Assembly (NCBI GenBank): GCA_020441605.1
Contig: JAGRLX010000127.1
Coordinates: forward strand, 17,556 to 81,555
From: Alphaproteobacteria bacterium
GTDB lineage: Bacteria > Pseudomonadota > Alphaproteobacteria > Rhizobiales > Aestuariivirgaceae
Length of the DNA stretch: 64,000 nt
Reading direction: 5' to 3'
Part shown: positions 8,179-17,323 of the stretch, piece by piece
Numbering within the stretch: the stretch's first letter is position 1
Layout of the letters: each line of letters starts with the position of its first letter
The notes under the pieces: generated by a model
What the model was told of the DNA's origin: nothing
Seen by the model: the letters and a program-made list of their open reading frames with translations, nothing else
Databases searched by the model: none
Made by a program: the position numbers and the translations under genes

Positions 8179-9606
8179 TCAGGCGAGTTCAGCGAAGATT
8201 CGGGCCCAACTGCGGATGCCCTTGCGATAATGTTCAACGTCATATTTCTCATTGGGACTGTGAAAGTTGTCATCATCCCGTGCGAAGCCTACCAGCAGGC
8301 TGTCGATCTTGAGGTGGCGCTTGAACGACTCGACGACTGGAATGGACGCGCCGCATCCGATCATCACCGGCTCCTTGCCCCACTCGGCGGCCAAAGCCCG
8401 TTGGGCCGCCGCCATCCAGGGCGTGTCGTCAGCCACGCGAACCGCAATGCTGTCGCCGCCGGCGTCGCCAAACCGCGCCCTGCAATCCTTCGGCAGCCGT
8501 GCCTTGACGAAGGACTGGAAGGCCTTGCGGATGGCCCTGGGGTCCTGTCCCTCGACCAGCCTGAAGCTGAGCTTGGCAGTCGCTTCCGACGGCAATACCG
8601 TCTTCGATCCCGGACCGCGGTAACCGCCATAAATCCCGTTGATCTCGGCCGTTGGCCGGGCCCAGATCTGTTCGAGCGCGGTGTAGTTTCTTTCGCCTGC
8701 AGGGTCTGACAGGCCGACCTCTCCGAGGAAGCTCTTGTCGGAGAAGCCGAGTTCCGCCCACTTCTTCCGCAGAGCACGTGGGATCGGTTTGACGCCGTCA
8801 TAGAAGCCGGGGATCGTGATCCGTCCGCGGGCATCGTGCAGTGCCGCCAAGATGCGAGTCAGGACCTTGATGGGATTGGCAGCAGGACCGCCATAATAGC
8901 CCGAATGGAGATCGATTGCCGGTCCGGTGATCGTGACCTCCTCGGATAGGCAGCCCCGCAACGTCGTGCAAATGGCTGGGGTGTCATTGCCCCACATTTC
9001 CGTGTCGCAGACAAAGGCCGCATCGGCGGCGAAGTCCCTGGCGTTCCGTGCCAGAAACCGGTCCAGGTGGGTATTGTCGCCTTCCTCGTCGCCCTCGATC
9101 ATGACCGAAAGACGCACCGGCAGCCGACCGGTCACGGCGATCCAGGCGCGGCTGGCTTCCAGAAAGGTCATCAATTGGCCCTTGTCGTCGCTGGCACCAC
9201 GCGCAAATATCTGGTCCTTGTCGTCTCTCCCCTTCCGGATCTGTGGCTCGAATGGCTGGCTCTCCCACAACTCCACTGGGTCTGCCGGCTGGACGTCATA
9301 GTGGCCGTAAAACAGGACATGGGGCAGTTCGGATGAACACTCCCGGGGCTCGTATCTTCCCACCACAAGGGGTTGTCCCGTGGTCTCCCGGATGCTGGCC
9401 GCAAAGCCCATGCCGTCCAAAGTCTGTCGCAACCAGGATGCAGCATCGCGGCAGGCGGCGGAATAGCCGGGATCGGTGCCAACAGATGGAAAGCGCAGCA
9501 GCTCGCCGAGCCTGTTCAAGCTCTCAGGAAATTGTTGATCAATTTGCGCAAGAATAGCTTCAAGATGGGACAAGATTTCACCATGGGCGCGGCCTGCCGG
9601 AATCAC
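8179..9606 (-). CDS. M20 family dipeptidase (second of tandem pair)
   Basis: Paralogue of the gene at 6769-8166, with the same motifs: FYGHYDVQPADP, FARGASDDKGQ, EGDEEGD (catalytic Glu pair as E-E), CDTEMWGND and a C-terminal FHSPNEKYDV histidine. The open frame extends upstream to an ATG at 9669, but that would overlap the divergent transporter region, and alignment with the paralogue begins near a GTG at 9606 (GAG about 10 bases before) or a TTG at 9573. I chose the GTG. About 158 bp then separate it from the chosen start of the divergent DASS transporter. Substrate specificity of the pair is unknown. Confidence 0.85.
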   Translation of the reverse strand: MIPAGRAHGEILSHLEAILAQIDQQFPESLNRLGELLRFPSVGTDPGYSAACRDAASWLRQTLDGMGFAASIRETTGQPLVVGRYEPRECSSELPHVLFYGHYDVQPADPVELWESQPFEPQIRKGRDDKDQIFARGASDDKGQLMTFLEASRAWIAVTGRLPVRLSVMIEGDEEGDNTHLDRFLARNARDFAADAAFVCDTEMWGNDTPAICTTLRGCLSEEVTITGPAIDLHSGYYGGPAANPIKVLTRILAALHDARGRITIPGFYDGVKPIPRALRKKWAELGFSDKSFLGEVGLSDPAGERNYTALEQIWARPTAEINGIYGGYRGPGSKTVLPSEATAKLSFRLVEGQDPRAIRKAFQSFVKARLPKDCRARFGDAGGDSIAVRVADDTPWMAAAQRALAAEWGKEPVMIGCGASIPVVESFKRHLKIDSLLVGFARDDDNFHSPNEKYDVEHYRKGIRSWARIFAELA

Positions 9607-9764
9607 GGGCAATTTCTCACGAGGTTCGCTCGGAGAGCAAGGGCCTTGGCGTGAACGCGGCTGCCGCACAATTCCAGCTGGCCCGCGACAGCCTGCAGGC
9701 GCGCGAACCCTCGGCCGGCATTGGCCGGTTCCGCCGGCGTGGCTATCTACGCTACCGCTACCTC

Positions 9765-11207
9765 ATGTCCTTCGTGGACCTCGCCTTCCTGTGGAAGAGG
9801 CGATGGTTCATCATCACGATGCTCCTCGGATTTGTCCTCATGGCCGCACCGACGCCAAGCGGGCTCACCCATGAAGGACAGGTCGTGCTGGTCATGTCGC
9901 TGATGGCGACCATGCTCTTCATCACCGAGGCCGTCCCTCTCCCCACGGTGCCGCTGCTGATCATTGTCGGAGAGGTCACCCTGCTTGGGGTCGATTCGAC
10001 GGCGGTCGCGCGCAGCTTGATGACGGACTCCGTCCTGTTCATCATGGGATCGCTGATGCTGGCCGTGGCGATCGTCAAGCAAAGGCTGGACAAGCGGATC
10101 GCCTGGTGGATCGTGCGGGTGACCGGAACCAACGTCTATTGGATCAGCTTCGGCATCGTGACCGTCTGTGGCGTTCTCGCCTCATTCATCGGCGAACATA
10201 CGGTCGCGGCGATGATGCTGCCTGTCGGCGTCACGCTCATCACGCTGACATCGAACGACCCGAAGAAGGTCCACAATCTCGCAGCGGTCATCCTCTTTTC
10301 GATTTCATACGGTTGCTCGATCGCTGGCGTCGCCACGCCATCGGGCGGTGCCCGCAATGCTATCATCATCAGTTACTGGAAGGATTTCTTCTACGATCCG
10401 TTGGACCCCTCGACCCGGCGCTACCTGATGGATTACGTCAACTGGATCATCTATGCCTTTCCGATGTTCTTGTTGCGGCTGCCGATCGTCGCGGCCCTAC
10501 TGATCTTCACCTTTCGTCCCGAAGTCACGGACATGTCGCGCTCAATCAGCCGGCTCAGAACGCAGGTCTCGATGCAGGGGCCGACGCGCGGTTCGGAATG
10601 GCTGACCATCCTGATCTTCCTCTGCACGATCCTCGCCTGGGTTGCCCTATCCTCCCAACTGGGACTCGGAATCATAGCCATCGGAGGGGCCGCAGCATTT
10701 CTGGTGTTCGGCCTGGTGCGCTGGGAGGACATCAATGGGGGCGTGAACTGGGGCGTCGTCCTGCTCTACGCCGCTGCAATTTCGCTGGGTGTCGAGATGA
10801 AGGCCACCGGTGCGGCCGAGTGGGTGGCCGCCAGCGTCTTTCATGTGATGAACAGCCTGGCGATCGGAAGCGGCCTCGGATTCAACGCCGCGATTTCGCT
10901 GTTGACAATTGGGGTGTCGAACACCATGACGGCCGGTGCTGCGGTGGCCGTTCTGGCGCCTGTCGTCTTGAAGACGGCAGTCGCGGCCGGCGAAGACCCG
11001 ATCAGCGCCGGGTTCGTCACGGCGATTTCCTCGGCCTTCGGTTATCTGACTCCCGCAGCGCAGCCTGCCTTCACGATCATATTCGCGTCCGGCTATCTCA
11101 GGGGCGCGGATTTCTTCAAGATCGGCATTCGCATGATGCTGATATCCTTCGTGGTCCTGTTGCTCACCTCATCCCTTTACTGGCCATTGCTGCTGGGCCC
11201 GTCGTAA
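9765..11207 (+). CDS. DASS (SLC13/CitT-type) anion transporter
   Basis: A 480-residue inner-membrane protein with about 11-12 hydrophobic segments. It belongs to the divalent anion:sodium symporter family, which carries dicarboxylates, sulfate or phosphate. Characteristic pieces are ITEAVPLPTVPLLI, the helix-hairpin region IGEHTVAAMMLPVG and its inverted-repeat counterpart GVSNTMTAGAAVAVLAPVV. The ATG at 9765 directly precedes the first helix; an alternative GTG at 9651 would add 38 Arg-rich residues and bring the gene into overlap with the longest peptidase frame. Eleven bases separate it from a tandem universal stress protein, suggesting co-regulation. Confidence 0.84.
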   Translation: MSFVDLAFLWKRRWFIITMLLGFVLMAAPTPSGLTHEGQVVLVMSLMATMLFITEAVPLPTVPLLIIVGEVTLLGVDSTAVARSLMTDSVLFIMGSLMLAVAIVKQRLDKRIAWWIVRVTGTNVYWISFGIVTVCGVLASFIGEHTVAAMMLPVGVTLITLTSNDPKKVHNLAAVILFSISYGCSIAGVATPSGGARNAIIISYWKDFFYDPLDPSTRRYLMDYVNWIIYAFPMFLLRLPIVAALLIFTFRPEVTDMSRSISRLRTQVSMQGPTRGSEWLTILIFLCTILAWVALSSQLGLGIIAIGGAAAFLVFGLVRWEDINGGVNWGVVLLYAAAISLGVEMKATGAAEWVAASVFHVMNSLAIGSGLGFNAAISLLTIGVSNTMTAGAAVAVLAPVVLKTAVAAGEDPISAGFVTAISSAFGYLTPAAQPAFTIIFASGYLRGADFFKIGIRMMLISFVVLLLTSSLYWPLLLGPS

Positions 11208-11217
11208 GGTAGGCGCC

Positions 11218-12228
11218 ATGGCCCTGTTCAAGCGCACGACCCTCTCCGACCGCCAGGAAGCCGCCGTCCGCAAGACGCTGCAGAACCTGAGAAGCCAGCG
11301 GCGCAACCGGTTCCGGGTTCTGGCCTGTATTGATGGCACGGAAGAATCCTTCGTCACGGTGCGTTTCGGTGCCCGTTTCACGGTTCAGAACAACTGTGAT
11401 CTCATCATCCTGCTGGTCAGACAGATCGACCAGGGCTTGCATTCTGGAGGCTTGCAGGTCCGGCTCGCCCGTCAGAACATGATGGATGCCGGGTTCGAGC
11501 TGCCGGGAGTTCGGCACTTGCGCCGGGCCCTGGAGATCCTGAAGGAAGAAGGGATCGATGTGTCCAGCTGGCCTCAGGAATCCGAGCATCATGACGCCTG
11601 GGGCGATGCGGCCGGCGACAACAAGACGGAGTACCGTAGCCCGGAGGGGCGTTCGGTCGTGGTCAAGCTGAAGACCGCGCCCGATGTGGCCAACGGCATT
11701 CTCGATCAATACGAACTCGGACCCTACAACCTCATCATCCTGGGAGAGCCATCGCGATGGCGCGGCGAGTTCAAGGCATTCTTCGATTCCGGGATCGTGC
11801 AGACGGTGACGACCATGGCCCCCTGTTCAGTGCTGGTCGCACGTCAAAGCTTGAAGAAGAGCGGCTACTTCATCTGTACCGACGGTTCTTCTCGTTCGAT
11901 GCAGGCAGTGAGGCGATCGGCCGTCCTGGCCCAGGTGACGGGCGAACCGATCACCCTGTTTTCGGTCGCAGATTCGGAGGCTGGGCGCGGCGCGGCTTCG
12001 GAGGCCGTCGCCAATGCCAAGGCATTGCTGCGGGCCATGAAGATTGCAGTTGCCGAAACCCGCATCGCTGTCGGCGACCCCGCCGAAGAAATCGTTGAAT
12101 CGGGCTCGTTGCACAAGGTAATCGTGGTGACCGACGAAGGGAGATCGCGGCTGCAGAGGCTCATCCGCGGTTCGACGGCCACCGAAGTCGTCAGGCGGGC
12201 CCGTACCAGCGTTCTCGACGTGCGATGA
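11218..12228 (+). CDS. tandem universal stress protein (two UspA domains)
   Basis: A 336-residue cytoplasmic protein with two UspA-like units. The first half carries FRVLACIDGTEESFVTVRFGA (about 32-52) and ends with MAPCSVLVARQ. The second starts GYFICTDGSSRSMQAVRRSA (about 214-233) and ends with the nucleotide-binding signature GSTATEVVRRARTSVLDV. An insertion of about 55 residues (EIL...TEYRSPEGR) interrupts the first domain. The gene lies 10 bp after the DASS transporter; fusions or pairings of Usp domains with transporters are known, so it may tune transport by binding ATP. That role is inference. Confidence 0.78.
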   Translation: MALFKRTTLSDRQEAAVRKTLQNLRSQRRNRFRVLACIDGTEESFVTVRFGARFTVQNNCDLIILLVRQIDQGLHSGGLQVRLARQNMMDAGFELPGVRHLRRALEILKEEGIDVSSWPQESEHHDAWGDAAGDNKTEYRSPEGRSVVVKLKTAPDVANGILDQYELGPYNLIILGEPSRWRGEFKAFFDSGIVQTVTTMAPCSVLVARQSLKKSGYFICTDGSSRSMQAVRRSAVLAQVTGEPITLFSVADSEAGRGAASEAVANAKALLRAMKIAVAETRIAVGDPAEEIVESGSLHKVIVVTDEGRSRLQRLIRGSTATEVVRRARTSVLDVR

Positions 12229-12250
12229 TCCCGGGGATTGGCGCAATTCT

Positions 12251-12270
12251 GGCGAAAGACCGATTTCGCC
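12251..12270. terminator. possible hairpin after the transporter-Usp operon
   Basis: GGCGAAA, six bases, TTTCGCC: a perfect 7-bp inverted repeat 22 bp after the universal stress protein stop. No T-run follows on the plus strand, so intrinsic termination is uncertain; it may only protect the 3' end. Confidence 0.35.
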
Positions 12271-12356
12271 CATATTGGCCCGAATGGGTCATGCAATAAC
12301 CGTCAAAAGAGAGTAATTTGATTTGATGCAACTTAGACAGGGGCTAGAGGTCTAGG

Positions 12357-12983
12357 ATGACAACGTTCAGGCTTTATTGTTTTGGCGAGTCCGGGAACTC
12401 CTACAAGGCGGCTCTCATGCTGGAGCTGTGTAGGCTAGACTGGCAGCCGGTGTGGCTCGACTTCTTCCATGGCGCGACAAGGACGCCGGAGTTTCGCTCC
12501 TCGGTCAACGAGATGGGCGAGGCGCCAGTCCTGGAGCATGGCTCCATCAAGCTCAGCCAATCCGGTGTGATACTTGACTATCTCGCTGAAACGACAAGAA
12601 AATTCGGAGCGAAGAGTGACGATGAGCGGCGCGAAATCTGGCGCTGGGTTCTTTTCGACAATCACAAGTTCACGGCCAGCCTGGCAACATTGCGGTTCCT
12701 CATAAATTTCGCCAAGACCGGGGAAACGCCGGTGACCGAGTTCCTGCGGGCGAGGTCAGTCAACGCTCTAAAGATTGTCGATGGCCACCTTGCCGAAAAT
12801 CATTTCGTCATCGGAAAGCGTCCGACCATCGCTGATTTCTCAATGTGTGGCTATCTCTACTATGGTGAAGAGCTGACGGTGCCGCTGGAGCCCTATCACA
12901 ATATCCTGAAGTGGCTGGACCGGATTCAGTCCCTTCCGGGCTGGAAGCATCCCTACGACCTCATGCCGCGCGAGAAGGGCTAA
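12357..12983 (+). CDS. glutathione S-transferase family protein
   Basis: A 208-residue cytoplasmic protein with a thioredoxin-like N-terminal domain (about 1-78) and a helical C-terminal domain. The G-site region carries GESGNSYKAALMLEL (Ser near residue 9-12), MGEAPVLEHG (the cis-Pro loop, about 53-62) and SQSGVILDYLAE, which matches the conserved SxAI-like glutathione-binding turn. The C-terminal N-capping box appears as RPTIADFSMCGYL. The substrate is unknown; many alphaproteobacterial GSTs act in detoxification or aromatic catabolism. It stands alone, with 128 bp upstream from the Usp gene. Confidence 0.87.
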   Translation: MTTFRLYCFGESGNSYKAALMLELCRLDWQPVWLDFFHGATRTPEFRSSVNEMGEAPVLEHGSIKLSQSGVILDYLAETTRKFGAKSDDERREIWRWVLFDNHKFTASLATLRFLINFAKTGETPVTEFLRARSVNALKIVDGHLAENHFVIGKRPTIADFSMCGYLYYGEELTVPLEPYHNILKWLDRIQSLPGWKHPYDLMPREKG

Positions 12984-13018
12984 GGTCCGAACCATCTGAC
13001 CGGCGACAACGGCCTCGA

Positions 13019-13732
13019 TCAACCCCGGCTGGCCGACGCCATTGCTTCCAGATACTCGTCCAGGTGCTCGAGATTCTCGAACCGCATCCAACCCTCGTCG
13101 GTTTCGGCTTCGACAGTGCCGTCGGACAGGATACGGGCAGGACGGTTGCGAATGGTCCGCTCCTCCACGACATAGAGCTGGCCGTCATCGATGGCTTCTT
13201 CGGCCTCCATGGCTTCAACCGGCTCTTCCTCCTGAACAACGTCAGCTTCAGGTTCTGCCGGCTGTTCGGCGGCAGGGGCCTCGGCCGCTGACTCCGTCGC
13301 GGTCGCCACGTCTTCCTGGACCGGCGGTTCGGCAAAGGCCTGATTGAGGCTCTGCTTGGCATCCTCGATGGCCTCGATTGTCTGCTTGACCTCGGGGGAC
13401 ACGGTCTCGACAGCCACTGCGGCCGTTGCGGCGGCGGTCACGGCACCTTCCATGGAACGCTGGCCAAATGCGGAGTCCGGCGGGGGGGCGTCGGGCGGGG
13501 GCGCAGTCTGGCCATAGCCCGAGACGGCCGGCGCGCGCAGATTGAGGTTTTCAATGGCATTGACCACGCCGCCGATCCCCAATGACAGCACTCCACCGAC
13601 AATCAGGAGCGCGGCCGTGTCAGGAACAATACCCCAGGCGACGATCGAGGCCGGTGAGAAGAAGATCATCAGCCCGAGGGCGATCCCCACAGCCATCAGC
13701 AGGATTCCGGCAATCCACATCAGCTTCGACAT
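13019..13732 (-). CDS. hypothetical membrane-anchored protein with acidic Ala/Glu/Pro-rich tail
   Basis: I do not recognise the family. The 237-residue protein has two N-terminal membrane segments (about 5-27 and 39-60), a proline-rich stretch (APPPDAPPPD at about 76-85), a long Ala/Glu/Gln-rich low-complexity region (about 110-190) and a short C-terminal unit with VVEERTIRNRPARILSDG followed by DEGWMRFENLEHLDEYLEAM. The latter looks folded and recurrent in form. The ATG at 13732 is chosen over 13753 because GGGAG lies 6 bases upstream. It may be a membrane-attached scaffold with a cytoplasmic tail, but that is speculation. Confidence 0.6.
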   Translation of the reverse strand: MSKLMWIAGILLMAVGIALGLMIFFSPASIVAWGIVPDTAALLIVGGVLSLGIGGVVNAIENLNLRAPAVSGYGQTAPPPDAPPPDSAFGQRSMEGAVTAAATAAVAVETVSPEVKQTIEAIEDAKQSLNQAFAEPPVQEDVATATESAAEAPAAEQPAEPEADVVQEEEPVEAMEAEEAIDDGQLYVVEERTIRNRPARILSDGTVEAETDEGWMRFENLEHLDEYLEAMASASRG

Positions 13733-13831
13733 AACGTTCTCCCGGGAGGCCATGATTCGATTGAGCGCATTCTGGCCCAGTGAACGGCAATCATGGTTAA
13801 TATTTCACCAATTGCCAAGAATTGGAAGGCG

Positions 13832-14941
13832 TTAGCTATCTAGGACGATACGCGGCGCCGGACGGGCGAGATTACCCTTTTCAACCGCTTCCCAGACCTG
13901 TCGCGCGATCTCCCGATAGATCTTGGCATGGAGGCTTTCGGGACAGGTGGCTGTGACCGGCTCACCCTTGTCCGACCGCAGCCTCACGTCCTTGTCCAGC
14001 GGCACCTCGCCGAGGAAGGCTACGCCAAGCCTTTGAGCCTCGTCCCTCGCTCCGCCGTGGCCAAAGATCTCGTGGCGCTCGCCACACTTGTCGCAGACGA
14101 AATAGCTCATGTTCTCGACGATACCAATTACCGGCACATTGACCTTCCGAAACATGTTCAGTCCCTTGCGGGCGTCGATCAAGGCGAGATCCTGGGGTGT
14201 CGACACGATCACCGCGCCGGACAGCGGTGTCTGCTGAGCGAGGGTAAGCTGGGCATCGCCGGTTCCGGGCGGCATGTCGACGATCATCACGTCTGTCCCG
14301 CTCCAGGCCGTCTCGCGCAGGAGCTGTGTCAAGGCCGACATGACCATGGGACCGCGCCAGATCATCGGGGTGTCCTCCGCAACCAGGAAGCCGATCGACA
14401 TCAGTTCGATGCCGAAGCGCGACATCGGCATCATACGTTTGCCTTCGGTGTCGGCGGCCTTCGGCTTGCCGGTGAGCCCGAAGAGCTTGGGCATCGAAGG
14501 CCCGTAGACATCGGCGTCGAGAACAGCGACCCGCAGTCCGAGAGCCTTCAGTCCCAGCGCGATGTTGATCGCCGTGGTGGATTTCCCCACGCCGCCCTTG
14601 CCGGACGCGACAGCCACGATGTGACGGATGCCCGGAACGGCGATGCTGCGCGCCGCAGCCTGGGCCTTGGGGCCGGGCTCGCGTGGCTGCGCGCGTTCGG
14701 ATGTCAGCGCGATGACGGCGCGCGAGACACCGGGAATTGCCAGCACCGCCTTTTCGACCGCGCCACGCAGGACCTCCATGGTCTTGACGTGCCGCGGGTC
14801 GGTTTCGAGGGCGAACATCACGGTACCATCAGTTATGGCGATTTCGGACACGAGGCCGGCGGACACCAGATTGCCGCGGCCATCCGGTGCTGCAATCCGC
14901 TTCAAGACATCGAGCACATCGTTGCTGGTCAAATTGGCCAT
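13832..14941 (-). CDS. apbC: Mrp/ApbC-type P-loop iron-sulfur cluster carrier ATPase
   Basis: A 369-residue cytoplasmic protein. The N-terminal MIP18/DUF59 domain (about 1-88) is followed by a deviant Walker A, GKGGVGKSTTAINIA at about 114-128, as in the MinD/NBP35 class. DMPPGTGDAQLTL is the Walker B-like region, and the cluster-binding CxxC is in YFVCDKCGERH at about 279. Proteins of this type bind and pass on [4Fe-4S] clusters to apo-targets. Length and order match bacterial Mrp. The ATG follows AAGGTAGAATATC. It is probably single, with 57 bp to the upstream glycosylase gene. Confidence 0.92.
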   Translation of the reverse strand: MANLTSNDVLDVLKRIAAPDGRGNLVSAGLVSEIAITDGTVMFALETDPRHVKTMEVLRGAVEKAVLAIPGVSRAVIALTSERAQPREPGPKAQAAARSIAVPGIRHIVAVASGKGGVGKSTTAINIALGLKALGLRVAVLDADVYGPSMPKLFGLTGKPKAADTEGKRMMPMSRFGIELMSIGFLVAEDTPMIWRGPMVMSALTQLLRETAWSGTDVMIVDMPPGTGDAQLTLAQQTPLSGAVIVSTPQDLALIDARKGLNMFRKVNVPVIGIVENMSYFVCDKCGERHEIFGHGGARDEAQRLGVAFLGEVPLDKDVRLRSDKGEPVTATCPESLHAKIYREIARQVWEAVEKGNLARPAPRIVLDS

Positions 14942-14998
14942 GATATTCTACCTTTTCGTTAGCAGCCGATTAGCCGCTGCCTGGGCCGGCGGCAAGGT

Positions 14999-15625
14999 TC
15001 ATTGGATCTTGTCGTGCACCCGGCGTCGCAGTTCGGGAAGGAGTTCTTCGTCGAACCAGGGATTTCGCTGAAGCCACGCATTGTTGCGCCAGGACGGATG
15101 TGGCAGGGCCAGCACTGCCGGCGATCTCTCCAGGCCCTCTCGCCAGCGCTTCACGGCATCGTCGACACTGCCATTGTAAAGGTCGGCCATGTGCCAGCGC
15201 ATGGCATGGCCGCCAAGACAGATGACAAGTTCGATCTGCGGCATGGCCGCCATCATCTCGGCACGCCAGGTCTTTGCACATTCCGGACGTGGCGGCAGAT
15301 CGGCACCCTTCCCCGTCAATCCAGGGAAACAGAAGCCCATCGGCAGAATGGCGAGGCAGCGCCGGTCATAGAATTGTTCCGCGCTCAACCCCAGCCACCG
15401 CCGCAGACGGTCACCGGAAGGATCGGTGAAAGGCTGTCCGGAACTGTGGACCCGCGTTCCCGGCGCCTGGCCGGCAATCAGGACCCGCGCCGTGGCGCTT
15501 TCCTGCAACACCGGCCGGGGCTCATGTGGCAAAGGCTTGCCGGCGGGAAAATCCCTGCAGAGCCGACAGGCCCTGATACTGCGTCCTAGCCGGTCCAGCG
15601 CGGTCATCGGTTCACCATCATTCAA
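14999..15625 (-). CDS. uracil-DNA glycosylase family protein
   Basis: A 208-residue protein with the superfamily motif 1 as GQAPGTRVHSSGQPFTDPSG (about 52-71), where the family uses an acidic or polar residue to position water, and motif 2 as LPHPSWRNN (about 174-182). Four cysteines lie in RACRLCRDF and in CFPGLTGKGADLPPRPECAK; the usual four-Cys Fe-S arrangement of family 4 is not complete, so cluster binding is uncertain. An internal ATG at 15607 is an alternative start. It may process uracil or other deaminated bases in DNA. Monocistronic position between Mrp and the divergent histidine kinase. Confidence 0.78.
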   Translation of the reverse strand: MNDGEPMTALDRLGRSIRACRLCRDFPAGKPLPHEPRPVLQESATARVLIAGQAPGTRVHSSGQPFTDPSGDRLRRWLGLSAEQFYDRRCLAILPMGFCFPGLTGKGADLPPRPECAKTWRAEMMAAMPQIELVICLGGHAMRWHMADLYNGSVDDAVKRWREGLERSPAVLALPHPSWRNNAWLQRNPWFDEELLPELRRRVHDKIQ

Positions 15626-15669
15626 ATTTTATGCGCTGCTCCAACATCAGATTAGGGAACTTTAGATAG

Positions 15670-15686
15670 GATGCAATTTATGCATC
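15670..15686. repeat. inverted repeat upstream of the histidine kinase gene
   Basis: GATGCA, ATTTA, TGCATC: perfect 6-bp arms with a 5-base loop, 28 bp before the kinase ATG and inside the divergent gap to the glycosylase gene. It could be an operator or an mRNA hairpin covering the leader. Nothing else supports a choice. Confidence 0.35.
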
Positions 15687-15713
15687 TCAACACCTGGATG
15701 CCGGGGACATGCC

Positions 15714-17243
15714 ATGAGTGAGACGAAAGCGAAAGACCCGCTGGTTCGGCGCTACGAGTTTCTCGACGAAAAGAGCCCGGAGGAAACTCCGGCCAACGGG
15801 GACATGCCCAATCAGGAGCCAATCGAATGGCAACGGGAATTGCTGGTTCAATTCCTCAAGAACCAGATCCGGGTGACACCGGCGATGCCGATCCTCGCTC
15901 TTCTGCTGGCCATCACATCATTGCAGTGGACGAGCCTTGGGGTCGCGGCAGGCTGGCTTGTCGCCGCGTTTGCCTGCCAGGGCATCCAGACCTATCTGTG
16001 CAAGACCTATTTCAATCGCAGTCGCAGCAAGGACGAACAAGGTGACTGGATCGGACTGTTGTCGGCGTCCGAACTGCTGACAGGCGTGTGCTGGTTCCTG
16101 CCGTTGTTCCTGTTCTGGAACGAGGCCGGTCCGATGCAGCAGATCTATCTGATCGCATCGGTGATGGTGGTAATCGCCGTCAGGCTGCTGATCGTCAACA
16201 GTTTCATGCCGGTCCTCATCGCCGGAACAGGCGTTCTGACCGTCGGTGTCGCCATGCGCTGTGTCTGGGAGGCGGAACCAGTCTATCTGGCCCTGGGTGG
16301 CACCATCGTGGCTCTCGAGGCCTTCCTCTTGCTGGTAGCGCGCAATCTCCAGGATACGGCGCGAGACATGCTGATTTTTAAGGCCCAAAAGGACATTCTT
16401 ATCGCCGATCTCAAGCGCGAGAAGGCCAAGGCCGAAGAAGAGAAGAAGCGCGCCGAGGCCGCCAATCTCGCTAAATCCTCCTTCTTGGCAACGATGAGCC
16501 ATGAGTTGCGGACACCCCTCAACGCCATCATGGGGTTTTCCGAAATCCTGAAGCGCGAGATGTTCGGGCCCCTGGCGGTGCCGGCTTACAAGCATTATGC
16601 AGACGACATCCACCACTCTGGTCATTATCTCCTGGCGCTAATCAACGATATTCTCGACCTTTCCCGCATCGAGGCGGGCCGCCGTGATCTGCAGGAGGAG
16701 CCCCTGAGCGTCCTGGTGGCCGTGGAGGAAGTGAACCATCTCCTCTTGATGCGTGCATCGGAGAAGAAGATCGATGTCCGGGTCGAGGTGTCGGACACGC
16801 TTCCCAAGCTCATGGCGGATCGCCGAGCGGTCAACCAGATCCTTATCAACCTTCTGTCGAATGCGATCAAATTCACACCTGCCGGTGGACTGATCCATAT
16901 TGCTGCCCAGCGCGACGCAAAGGGCGGTCTGGCCATCAGCATCAAGGACAATGGGCCCGGCATTCCGGCCCATGAAATCGAAGCGACTCTTGGCGCCTTT
17001 TCACGCGGAAGCTTTGCGGCCAAGAAGGCGATCGACGGGGCCGGTCTCGGATTACCAATCGTCAAGGGGCTGATGCAGGTCCATGGCGGCACACTCTCCA
17101 TCGGGAGCACCGTCGGCGAGGGAACGGAAGTCACCGTGACATTCCCGCCGGGAAGGGTTCTGGATGGTCCCCGGGGCGAAGTTCTCGCAGCGCCAACAAT
17201 TGCGTCGGAAAGCCAGCGCAAGCTCATCGCAATAACCGGTTAA
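15714..17243 (+). CDS. membrane sensor histidine kinase
   Basis: A 509-residue protein: a hydrophilic N-terminal segment of about 50 residues, some five to six membrane helices (about 57-210), a coiled linker rich in Lys/Glu/Ala (about 225-252), a HisKA domain with phospho-acceptor H263 in SHELRTPLNAIMGFSE, and an HATPase_c domain with N-box (LINLLSNAIKF), G1 (DNGPGIPA) and G2 (GAGLGLPIVKGL). The FSEILKREMFGP stretch after the H-box is typical of PleC/PdhS-like alphaproteobacterial kinases that influence cell cycle or surface attachment. No receiver domain and no adjacent response regulator is seen, so it is an orphan kinase. A c-di-GMP gene follows after 80 bp. Confidence 0.9.
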   Translation: MSETKAKDPLVRRYEFLDEKSPEETPANGDMPNQEPIEWQRELLVQFLKNQIRVTPAMPILALLLAITSLQWTSLGVAAGWLVAAFACQGIQTYLCKTYFNRSRSKDEQGDWIGLLSASELLTGVCWFLPLFLFWNEAGPMQQIYLIASVMVVIAVRLLIVNSFMPVLIAGTGVLTVGVAMRCVWEAEPVYLALGGTIVALEAFLLLVARNLQDTARDMLIFKAQKDILIADLKREKAKAEEEKKRAEAANLAKSSFLATMSHELRTPLNAIMGFSEILKREMFGPLAVPAYKHYADDIHHSGHYLLALINDILDLSRIEAGRRDLQEEPLSVLVAVEEVNHLLLMRASEKKIDVRVEVSDTLPKLMADRRAVNQILINLLSNAIKFTPAGGLIHIAAQRDAKGGLAISIKDNGPGIPAHEIEATLGAFSRGSFAAKKAIDGAGLGLPIVKGLMQVHGGTLSIGSTVGEGTEVTVTFPPGRVLDGPRGEVLAAPTIASESQRKLIAITG

Positions 17244-17323
17244 CGGCATTTGTACTACTGCATTCGAGCGTCACGCGAGGCGGGTCGATGTTAACGATTT
17301 CCAGCTAGGCTAGAGGGCGCGTA

